From Nostoc sp. XA010 (lineage in GTDB: Bacteria > Cyanobacteriota > Cyanobacteriia > Cyanobacteriales > Nostocaceae), in contig NZ_JAIVFX010000040.1 of assembly GCF_020829625.1 (NCBI RefSeq), positions 1-43,204 of the forward strand: a DNA stretch of 43,204 bases, read 5' to 3'. Position numbers and translations under genes: made by a program. Positions 17,572 through 24,546 of this stretch are shown piece after piece. Under the pieces are notes generated by a model. That model was not told where the DNA came from, did not search any database, and saw nothing but the letters and a program-made list of their open reading frames with translations. Numbering within the stretch: the first letter of the stretch is position 1; each line of letters starts with the position of its first letter.

Positions 17572-17733
17572 AGAGGATGTTTTAAAAGTCGTTTAGTCAG
17601 TAGCAAAACGTTTTAGATCCCCCTAGATCCCCTTTTTAAGGGGATTTTGATTCCGGTTGCCCTTTTTATAAGGGGGTTAGGGGAGATTAAACAGTGCTTA
17701 AAATTACAATAAACAACTTTTAAAATATCCTCT
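17572..17733. repeat. Palindromic element with 23-bp terminal inverted repeats and nested C-rich repeat
   Basis: AGAGGATGTTTTAAAAGTCG.. (17572-17594) matches the complement of 17711-17733 at 21 of 23 positions. Inside lies the common cyanobacterial pyrimidine/purine repeat built on CCCCCTAGATCCCC and its inverted partner AGGGGGTTAGGGGAG. A related single end is seen at about 32861-32885. The rest of the 581-bp gap 17305-17885 is AT-rich without a visible gene. Confidence 0.65.
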
Positions 17734-17885
17734 TAAATTAGAAACTTATTGCATTTATAGCCTTTGACTATAATCATTTGTAGCCATCCTCAAAACAGTA
17801 GTATCTCAAACATCAAGAGCACTGTAATTAACAACAAGTTTATCAAAATATGCAATGCTCTACAATAAACAATTTGTTGACAGGA

Positions 17886-18701
17886 CTAACACTTTTGTAG
17901 CTCTTCTTTTTCCTGAGATAGTTGTAACTTTCTCCAAGCTTGGGGAGTTGTCCCATGATTTGTACGAAACTGGCGAAAGAAATGAACCAAATTTTGATAG
18001 CCCACCTTCATAGCAATTTCTTCTATTCCCTCATTAGTTTTCAAAAGCAAGAAACGTGCTGCTGCCATCCGGCGCTGGATAATCCAGTTTTGCACAGTTT
18101 GCCCAGTTTGCCGTCGCACCCAGTTTGTGAGGTAAGCCGAGGAGTAACCAACTGCATTAGCTACATTACTGAGGGTAATTGGTCGATGATAATTGGCTTC
18201 TATGAACTGGAAAACCTCCATTAAACCAGGATCATATGGAAAAATCGACTCCAAATCAAACTGTCTTGTGGTGTCAGCTAGTGATGGTTTTGGGACTGGC
18301 TGTGACTGTGCAGTGTAGCACTGTTGGAGAAAGGCTCGTTTTTCCAAGCAGGCTGCGATCGCCCTCAATAATTCCTGTACGCTACAGGGCTTAGTGAGAT
18401 AGTCATCCGCGCCCATCTCCATACCTTTGCGGATGTCAGCCTTACTGACTTTAGTAGTTACAAAAATCAAGGGGATAATCGCTGTATCTGGATTTTGACG
18501 CAGCTTCGTTAGGACGCTGTAACCATCGAGTTTTGACATCGCTATTTCGCTGATTATTAAATCGGGCAAATCTTCCTGTGCTCGTTGGACACCGATAAGG
18601 CCGTTTTCAGCACCTATAGTATAAAAACCTTTAGCTTTAATGGCTTCTAGAAAAAGATTTCGGGTTGAGGCTGTATTTTCAATTACCAGAATTTTTTTCA
18701 C
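17886..18701 (-). CDS. AraC-type response regulator with degenerate receiver domain
   Basis: 271 residues: receiver domain (about 1-120) and C-terminal AraC/XylS DNA-binding domain (about 165-265, two helix-turn-helices with SNVANAVGYSSAYLTNWVRR and IEEIAMKVGYQNLVHFFRQF). The receiver keeps the Thr-Lys-Pro segment (LTKPCS) but has lost key acidic residues. The phospho-acceptor Asp is Glu52 (LIISEIAMSKLDGY), and the Mg-binding acidic pair near residue 8 is Glu-Asn (LVIENTAS). It therefore probably cannot be phosphorylated normally and may be locked active. The start is GTG at 18701 with GGAGGAG just upstream. It is the most upstream gene of the minus-strand cluster, separated by 581 bp from the DAHP synthase, and is the obvious candidate regulator of the cluster. 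Confidence 0.87.
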   Translation of the reverse strand: MKKILVIENTASTRNLFLEAIKAKGFYTIGAENGLIGVQRAQEDLPDLIISEIAMSKLDGYSVLTKLRQNPDTAIIPLIFVTTKVSKADIRKGMEMGADDYLTKPCSVQELLRAIAACLEKRAFLQQCYTAQSQPVPKPSLADTTRQFDLESIFPYDPGLMEVFQFIEANYHRPITLSNVANAVGYSSAYLTNWVRRQTGQTVQNWIIQRRMAAARFLLLKTNEGIEEIAMKVGYQNLVHFFRQFRTNHGTTPQAWRKLQLSQEKEELQKC

Positions 18702-18744
18702 CGTCTCCTCCGAAAATATTGCAATTAATAATGGTGGCTTTGAT

Positions 18745-18764
18745 TGACATAACGTTATATGTCA
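18745..18764. promoter_or_regulatory. 20-bp dyad upstream of the response regulator
   Basis: TGACATA-ACGTTA-TATGTCA is a 7-bp perfect inverted repeat around a 6-bp spacer, about 44 bp upstream of the GTG start of the regulator. Its position fits an operator for autoregulation, but AraC proteins usually bind direct repeats, so another factor may be the ligand. Confidence 0.35.
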
Positions 18765-18964
18765 CCACTAATTGCTAGTAAACCAAAAAGTTTTTTACAA
18801 GTCTTACCATATGAACGGAATGTCATGCTTATAAACGTGAAACCTAGTTTGGGCAGAGTGTAAGCTGAGTGTGTTTAAGGCAATTGAATTTTAGTGCGTC
18901 AAACAGAGCAAAATCGAATTAATTCCCCACACCCCAAAGCCATGAATCTCAAGGATTTACGCTG

Positions 18965-19079
18965 AACGAGCGATGCCATTCGGGCGAACTTCAATCATCA
19001 GGTAATCTGCACCAGCTACGATCGCCGCCATTGCCATCGTTGGCACGAATTCATAGAAGCTAGTGGCGTGGCTAGGAGT
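18965..19079 (-). pseudogene. Fragment of a second DAHP synthase gene
   Basis: On the minus strand about 38 codons read TPSHATSFYEFVPTMAMAAI then VAGADYLMIEVRPNG. This matches DPSHATGKSEFVSTMSMASI and AAGADSLMIEVHPNP of the DAHP synthase at 16210-17304. The frame then hits a stop, and neither the upstream barrel nor the regulatory domain is present. It differs enough from the intact copy to be an old paralogue, not a recent tandem copy. Confidence 0.8.
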
Positions 19080-19130
19080 ATTTAACAAGCGCAGATTAAT
19101 TTAATTTTAACTACTCCTTTCAGCAAGCTA

Positions 19131-19660
19131 TTACTTCTAAATCAGACTAAAAATGAAAAAATATGAAAACTATTCGGAAGCTAAATTGGTAAAAAAATTT
19201 CAAAATCTTTTTCCAAGTCAAGCCTCTAATCCTATATCAGTGAAAATTTGGATAATTATGAAAAATGCAACACCCCGACCCAATACTTTTCGGTTAAAGG
19301 GGAAGGGGAAGGGGGAAAGGGAAAGAAAAAACCTTTAACCCAACCCCAGTAACCTTTTCCCAAAACCCGATTCCGGATTAAAAATGCAAAACCTGAGAAG
19401 TATTGCACCCCGACCAACTTGCTTTAAATAATTTCTTTTATCTGCTCCTAGACTGGATCTCAAGGATTAGTAAGCAAAATTCTAAAGTTTTCATATTTTT
19501 TTGATTCTTGCCTGATATAAGAGTAAGGTCAAATAAAGCAGTGCTTATAACTGTGCTGCTGTGTTGTGTCTACTGTATTATTCTTTGGTAAAAGCTTTTA
19601 TGGATGATCAGGATGAGCGCCTACGCCAATTGATAGCAGCAGTTTGTCAACACCCAGATG
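19131..19660 (+). repeat. Leader and 5' gene region duplicated at 39145-39541
   Basis: The stretch running from TTACTTCTAAATCAG through the start of the sigma-like gene is repeated at 39145-39541. The most conserved part is around CCTGATATAAGAGTAAGGTC and GTGTCTACTGTATTA just before the coding start. Conservation of the non-coding part suggests it holds the operon promoter or leader. The left copy carries a MITE B insertion that the right copy lacks. Bases 18702-18964 upstream show nothing else beyond the dyad. Confidence 0.75.
19281..19405. mobile_element. MITE B copy, 125 bp with 10-bp target duplication
   Basis: Ends CAATACTTTTCGG and the complement of GAGAAGTATTG are inverted; the body is rich in GGGGAAGGGGAA. 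Perfect 10-bp direct repeats CACCCCGACC flank it (19271-19280 and 19406-19415). The duplicated leader at 39145-39541 lacks the element at the equivalent site, which confirms insertion. The short ORF running into it (19153-19338) is not considered a gene. Confidence 0.85.
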
Positions 19661-20352
19661 GCAGCCGGGAATGGCGAAAAGCTATGAGCCGACTTCTGAT
19701 TTTAATTCAGGGACTACCGGAATTTAGAAAATACTCAAGCATGGACTGCCCCGACCACTTTTTAGATGCCTTAAACCACAGTTTGGAGTGGTTAAGCCAC
19801 AATATCAGAAACTTTCAGCCACGTACATCTTCAGTACGAACTGACTTAGTAAAATGGCTTAAAGGCTACCTTTCCTGGCGTATTAAAGATTTAAATTCCT
19901 CATCTGCCCCTCAAACAAGGAGGCTTCAGCTTTCCTTAGATGAAAATATTTCGGATGCAGATGCAGAGATAACAAGTTGGCTAGAACGAGTATCAGAAGG
20001 AGGAAGGTTATTAGGGACACCATCTAACCCGTATGTTCTAAGTGGGCTAGAAATTTATTTAGAACAGTTGCAACAGAACTCACAACAGTACCTAGTGGCA
20101 AGCCTAGCGGATTACATTGAGCAAGACCCAGACAAGCAGCTACGGAATTGCTATCCTCGTAAACACCCCGAATGTAACTGCCAAATACTCAGCCAGAGGT
20201 TGCTGTTCATCTTTAAGAACCCACCAGATACACTTGCTGATATTGCGCGTGAGTGTCAAATCAATTACCAAACTTTAGTATCCCACTGGAAATTAAAAGC
20301 AATACCGCTCCTGCAAGAAGTTGCCATTCAACTCGGATATCAATCTAATTAA
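19600..20352 (+). CDS. Sigma-factor-like / helix-turn-helix protein
   Basis: About 250 residues from the ATG at 19600 (MDDQDERLRQLIAAVCQHPD); a GTG at 19561 would add 13 hydrophobic residues but the ATG is kept in the duplicate copy at 39479. The protein is helical, has TDLVKWLKGYLSWRIKDLN near residue 90-110 (like the region 2 core of a sigma factor), and ends in a putative helix-turn-helix, TLADIARECQINYQTLVSHWK, resembling region 4. I recognise it only as the sigma-70-like protein that often precedes DUF1822/CHAT genes in cyanobacteria; promoter recognition is not shown. It starts a seven-gene plus-strand run, with DUF1822 following after 5 nt. It could be a transcriptional regulator of the secretion genes downstream. 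Confidence 0.6.
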   Translation: MDDQDERLRQLIAAVCQHPDGSREWRKAMSRLLILIQGLPEFRKYSSMDCPDHFLDALNHSLEWLSHNIRNFQPRTSSVRTDLVKWLKGYLSWRIKDLNSSSAPQTRRLQLSLDENISDADAEITSWLERVSEGGRLLGTPSNPYVLSGLEIYLEQLQQNSQQYLVASLADYIEQDPDKQLRNCYPRKHPECNCQILSQRLLFIFKNPPDTLADIARECQINYQTLVSHWKLKAIPLLQEVAIQLGYQSN

Positions 20353-20357
20353 CAGCC

Positions 20358-21317
20358 ATGAGTAGCACAGAAACACCTTGCTTAAAAATTACACTTGGAC
20401 AAGAAGCTCATGCCATTGCCCGCCAGTTTGCTGTTGAACAAACCACGCCTCAAAAAGGGAAACAAATATATTTGAATACACTAGCAGTTTATGCTGTTTA
20501 CAGTTACCTGAAATGGCTATGGATTGATACTGCTCTAGAAGAAGGTGATAGTTGGCATCCTCTCAAACGAGCTTTATTTGATGTTGCCGATCTAGTTCTT
20601 CCCAACATTGGTAAGTTAGAATGTCGTCCAGTTCAACCTGGTGAAACAGTCATTTCCCTACCACCTGAAGTGATGGGAAATAGAATTGGTTATGTGGCTG
20701 TCCAGTTTAGCGAACAGTTAAATGAAGTGCAGTTGTTGGGATTTGTTAGAAGAGTTAATATTCCTGATGATTGGGAGCAAATACCACTAGCAAGCCTTAA
20801 ACCCCTTAATTTCCTCTTCGACTGTATTCCTGACGCTGTTGCTCACCCTGCACTCAGTCCTAGCCAAATACGGGTAAATTTAAACCAATGGTTTGAGAAT
20901 CTGTTTGAAAATAGTTGGATGCCTTTAGAAGAAGTTTTCAGCAGTATAAATGATAAAAAGTTTGCTTTAAGAAGTATTTCATCAAAGCATGAAGGTAATG
21001 TAGCACGAGCAAAAATAATAGATTTGGGATTCCAAGTTGGAAATCAATCTGTAGTGCTGCTAATAGCGATTGCACCTTATTCTGAAGATAAAGTAGAAAT
21101 ACTTGTACAATTACATCCAGTAAACGGACAAACTTATTTGCAATCTAACCTGAGAATGAATTTAATGTCAGAATCAGGAGAAAATATCCAAGAAGTTGTA
21201 TCACGAAGTAATGATAATTTTATTCAATTAAAACGATTTAGAGGGTATTCTGGAGAAGGCTTTAATATACAAGTGTCTAATGGTGCTTTCACAATCAAAG
21301 AGGCTTTTGTCATCTGA
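20358..21317 (+). CDS. DUF1822 family protein
   Basis: 319 residues, soluble, no signal peptide or membrane segment. The N-terminal half has the DUF1822 hallmarks: AIARQFAVEQTTPQKGKQIY, LNTLAVYAVYSYLKWL, DVADLVLPNIGKLECRPVQPG and GNRIGYVAVQFSEQLNEV. The C-terminal half (about 205-319) is beta-rich and varies more. The function of DUF1822 is unknown; members are cyanobacterial and commonly sit between the sigma-like gene and a CHAT gene, as here. It starts 5 nt after the preceding stop and ends 20 nt before the CHAT gene, so an operon is likely. A partner or anti-sigma role for the upstream protein is an untested possibility. Confidence 0.85.
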   Translation: MSSTETPCLKITLGQEAHAIARQFAVEQTTPQKGKQIYLNTLAVYAVYSYLKWLWIDTALEEGDSWHPLKRALFDVADLVLPNIGKLECRPVQPGETVISLPPEVMGNRIGYVAVQFSEQLNEVQLLGFVRRVNIPDDWEQIPLASLKPLNFLFDCIPDAVAHPALSPSQIRVNLNQWFENLFENSWMPLEEVFSSINDKKFALRSISSKHEGNVARAKIIDLGFQVGNQSVVLLIAIAPYSEDKVEILVQLHPVNGQTYLQSNLRMNLMSESGENIQEVVSRSNDNFIQLKRFRGYSGEGFNIQVSNGAFTIKEAFVI

Positions 21318-21337
21318 CATTTTTTTGTCGGAGTGCA

Positions 21338-23698
21338 ATGAGTAAGTTAGTTGTTTTAAATTTGGGTAAGGGAGACCTCTACAAAGGCTTCCCCGATGTC
21401 ACAGTTCAACTTGGGTTGACAAATGATCATCGGGCGATGGAATTTCGTGGTAGTTTACCAGCAGCACCAGAAATTCCTCAACTTTATCGAAATTGGCAAA
21501 TACTATACTCGGCTCTCTACCGTTATCATGGTTGGTCTGTACGCCTGGAAATCGAAGAGACTGATATTACAAATTTTTCAGAAGTTGAATTTAACGATTT
21601 ATGTGAGGAATTATCATCTAGAATTAATATCTGGCTCAACTCTGAGCAGTTTCGCAAAATAGAGCAAAAGTTACGCACGCAATTAAATCCAAATGAAGAA
21701 ATTCGTTTTATGATTGCAACTAGTGATAAATTATTGCGGCGGCTTCCTTGGCATTTGTGGAATTTCTTTGAAGATTATCCAAATGCCGAAGTAGCGCTAA
21801 GTTCCTTAGAGCCAAAACGACAAAATAAAATATATATTAAAGAAAAAAAAGTTAGAATTTTAGCGATTTTTGGCAATAGTAAAGGGATTGATATTAGTCA
21901 GGATAAACGGTTTTTAGAAAAATTATCAAACCAAGCTAAAATCAAGTTTCTCCTGGAACCACAACGAAAGGAATTAAGTAATGAACTTTGGGATCAAGGT
22001 TGGAATATTTTATTTTTTGCCGGACATAGTTATAGTCAAGAAAAAGGAGTTCTGCAAATTAATCAAACTACGACAATTACTCTAGATAGATTAAAACATG
22101 GACTGACAAAAGCAATCGAGAGTGGGTTGCGTTTGGCAATTTTCAATTCCTGTGATGGCTTAGGGTTAGCAGAAGCATTAGAGGATTTACACATTCCTCA
22201 AGTCATTGTCATGCGCGAACCAGTTCCAGACTTGGTAGCACAGGAATTTTTAAAACATTTTTTAACAGAATTTTCTAGCGGACGACCTTTATATTCTGCG
22301 CTGCGCGAGGCGAGAAAAAGACTTGAAGGAATAGAAGATGAATATCCTTGTGCAACTTGGTTACCAGTAATTTGTCAAAATCCTTTGGAAGCGCCAATGA
22401 CTTGGCAGTTACACCAAAAGATGATCACTACCAAGAGTGTTTTGACCATATTGCTGGCAAGCTTTTTGGTAACAAGTTTGGTTATGGGGGTGCGGTATTG
22501 GGGTTATCTACAAACATCGGAGTTACAGGCGTTTGACCATTTTATGCAATTGCGATCGCAGTTCGTCACAGAAAAACCTGACGAACGGATTTTAATTATT
22601 ACTATTGATGAAGCAGATATTCAGTACCAAATTAATAAAGGAATGCAAATGCGATGGTCGTTATCTGACCAAGCACTTACTCAACTATTAGATAAATTAA
22701 ACAAATACCAACCGCGAACTATCGGTTTAGATATTTACCGTGATGGGACTGTAGATCCAAAATATCCAAATTTAGCCACTCGTTTTAGCCAGGATAATCG
22801 TCTATTTTTTGTGTGCAAGGTTGCTACAACTGATGATGATGGTGATAGTGATGGTATTCCGTCACCTGATGGAGTTCCAAAGGAACGCTTAAGTTTTAGT
22901 GATTTTGTTGCAGATGATGAAGTTATTGCTCGTCGTCAGCTTTTATATTTGACTCCTCCTCCAACATCTTTATGTACCGCAGAATATTCTTTTAATTTAC
23001 AACTAGCACTTGATTATTTAAACAAGGAAGGCAAAACATCAAGTGTTACAAAATCAGGTTACTTACAGATTGGTAATGTTGTGTTTAAGAAATTAAACGA
23101 ACACAATAGCGGTTATCAAAAAGTTGATGCATCTGGTTATCAAATATTGTTAAATTATCGTTCTCTCCCCTCTGTTGAAAAAATTGCCGAGCAAGTTAGT
23201 TTGAGAGATGTGTTAGATGAAAAAATACCGTTAGAATCAATACAATTGCTGAAAGACCGAGTTGTTTTTATTGGTCTTTCTGCTCCTACCAATACCAACG
23301 ATTATTGGAAAACACCATTCAGTTATAATGCAAAACATCTTCAAAAGCAAGTACCAGGAGTGTTCGTACAGGCACAAATGCTAAGTCAAATTTTAAGTGC
23401 AGTTTTAGATAGTAGACCTTTGTTGTGGTGGTGGTCTGGATGGATGGAAGCATTATGGATATGGGGATGGTCATTGCTAGGGGGTATTGTTGCTTGGTAT
23501 TTTTCAAAACCACTACATCTTGGATTGGCAGTTACAGTAATAGTTTTAATACTTTTTGGATTATGTTTCAGTATTTTTATGCTATCTGGATGGGTGCCAC
23601 TTATCCCGTCAGCATTAGCATTGTTAGTTACCCAAGTGGCCATAGTTTTTTGGTTTAGACGTTCCCATCTTGGTAAAAAAAGGCAATCAGATTTCTAA
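21338..23698 (+). CDS. CHAT protease domain-CHASE2 membrane sensor
   Basis: 786 residues. An N-terminal CHAT (caspase-like) domain spans about 1-360, with the catalytic pair His230 (LFFAGHSYS) and Cys272 (IFNSCDGLG) both present. A membrane helix follows at about 371-390, then a CHASE2 extracellular sensor domain (about 395-690, DHFMQLRSQF, RILIITIDEADI, RTIGLDIYRD, LKDRVVFIGLSAP). It ends with three closely spaced helices and no further output domain. In most CHASE2 receptors the output is a kinase or cyclase at the C-terminus; here the only candidate output is the cytoplasmic CHAT protease. A GGAG site precedes the ATG, and DUF928 begins 2 nt after its stop. It may cut a partner (DUF1822 or the sigma-like protein are candidates) in response to an external signal. 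Confidence 0.9.
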   Translation: MSKLVVLNLGKGDLYKGFPDVTVQLGLTNDHRAMEFRGSLPAAPEIPQLYRNWQILYSALYRYHGWSVRLEIEETDITNFSEVEFNDLCEELSSRINIWLNSEQFRKIEQKLRTQLNPNEEIRFMIATSDKLLRRLPWHLWNFFEDYPNAEVALSSLEPKRQNKIYIKEKKVRILAIFGNSKGIDISQDKRFLEKLSNQAKIKFLLEPQRKELSNELWDQGWNILFFAGHSYSQEKGVLQINQTTTITLDRLKHGLTKAIESGLRLAIFNSCDGLGLAEALEDLHIPQVIVMREPVPDLVAQEFLKHFLTEFSSGRPLYSALREARKRLEGIEDEYPCATWLPVICQNPLEAPMTWQLHQKMITTKSVLTILLASFLVTSLVMGVRYWGYLQTSELQAFDHFMQLRSQFVTEKPDERILIITIDEADIQYQINKGMQMRWSLSDQALTQLLDKLNKYQPRTIGLDIYRDGTVDPKYPNLATRFSQDNRLFFVCKVATTDDDGDSDGIPSPDGVPKERLSFSDFVADDEVIARRQLLYLTPPPTSLCTAEYSFNLQLALDYLNKEGKTSSVTKSGYLQIGNVVFKKLNEHNSGYQKVDASGYQILLNYRSLPSVEKIAEQVSLRDVLDEKIPLESIQLLKDRVVFIGLSAPTNTNDYWKTPFSYNAKHLQKQVPGVFVQAQMLSQILSAVLDSRPLLWWWSGWMEALWIWGWSLLGGIVAWYFSKPLHLGLAVTVIVLILFGLCFSIFMLSGWVPLIPSALALLVTQVAIVFWFRRSHLGKKRQSDF

Positions 23699-23700
23699 TT

Positions 23701-24510
23701 ATGATGAAAAAAAAGTTGTTTATCCAATCAATCCAACGTGCTTGTGTAGTTCCTATATTACTTGTAAGTATGGTAAGTTACTTGCAACCAGTGCAGGCAC
23801 AACTTTCTAATTTTATAAAAAAAACTGTTAGCAATTCCCAGTTGCAATCCTCCCAGCAACCAGCATTACCAAGAAGCGGCGCACCTACAGGCCGACGCAG
23901 AGCCGGGGCTGGGCGTAATCCTGATTGTCCTACTTCTCTTACACGTCTTACTGCATTAGTTCCTGGTGATGAAGGTAAATCAGTCTTGACATCAACAGTT
24001 GTAGGAAATCCAACTTTTTGGTTTTATGTTCCTGAATTACCTGAAACCGCACGTTCCGCAGAGTTCGTATTACATCTATCACAGAATGATAAAGATGTGC
24101 AAAATATCTACCGAACGCCTCTAGCTCTGTTAGGAAAACCAGGAATTATTAGTATTACTCTGCCATCACAATCACAATATGCTTTAAAAGCAAATCAAAA
24201 ATATCATTGGTACTTTCATATTTATTGTGGTGATCCTCAAGAAACATCTGACAATTTTTATGTAGATGGGTTTGTGCAAAGGCAAGTGCTGACTCAAGCT
24301 CTTGATAGTCAGTTAAAGTCAGCAAAGCCAAGGGAGTACATTGCTTATAACGCTAATAATATTTGGTACGATGCCCTAACTAATTTAGGTCAACTGCGCC
24401 ATGCAAATTCGCAGGATGCAACTCTTAATAAAGATTGGGTTGACCTATTAAATGCCATTGGCTTACAAGATATTGCTAAAGAGCCAATTGTACAGCATTA
24501 CAACTTATAA
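23701..24510 (+). CDS. Exported DUF928 protein
   Basis: 269 residues with a Sec signal peptide (about 1-34, ending near VQAQ). After a Gln/Ser/Pro-rich linker comes the DUF928 domain, with GRRRAGAGRNPDCP, TSLTRLTALVP, PTFWFYVPELP, LLGKPGIISITLP and YHWYFHIYCG. Paired Cys residues (CP and CGD) may form a disulphide in the periplasm. DUF928 has no known activity and is repeatedly found with CHAT, CHASE2 and two-partner-secretion genes in cyanobacteria. It begins 2 nt after the CHAT-CHASE2 stop, clearly in the same operon, and the TpsA gene follows. Confidence 0.87.
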   Translation: MMKKKLFIQSIQRACVVPILLVSMVSYLQPVQAQLSNFIKKTVSNSQLQSSQQPALPRSGAPTGRRRAGAGRNPDCPTSLTRLTALVPGDEGKSVLTSTVVGNPTFWFYVPELPETARSAEFVLHLSQNDKDVQNIYRTPLALLGKPGIISITLPSQSQYALKANQKYHWYFHIYCGDPQETSDNFYVDGFVQRQVLTQALDSQLKSAKPREYIAYNANNIWYDALTNLGQLRHANSQDATLNKDWVDLLNAIGLQDIAKEPIVQHYNL

Positions 24511-24546
24511 AACTGACAAAATCAGACGAGTAATCGGGTGAGTACA

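Noticed and set aside
19153..19338. Small plus-strand ORF before the sigma-like gene
   Set aside because: It runs into MITE B, is low-complexity at its end, and is not kept in the duplicate copy at 39145.
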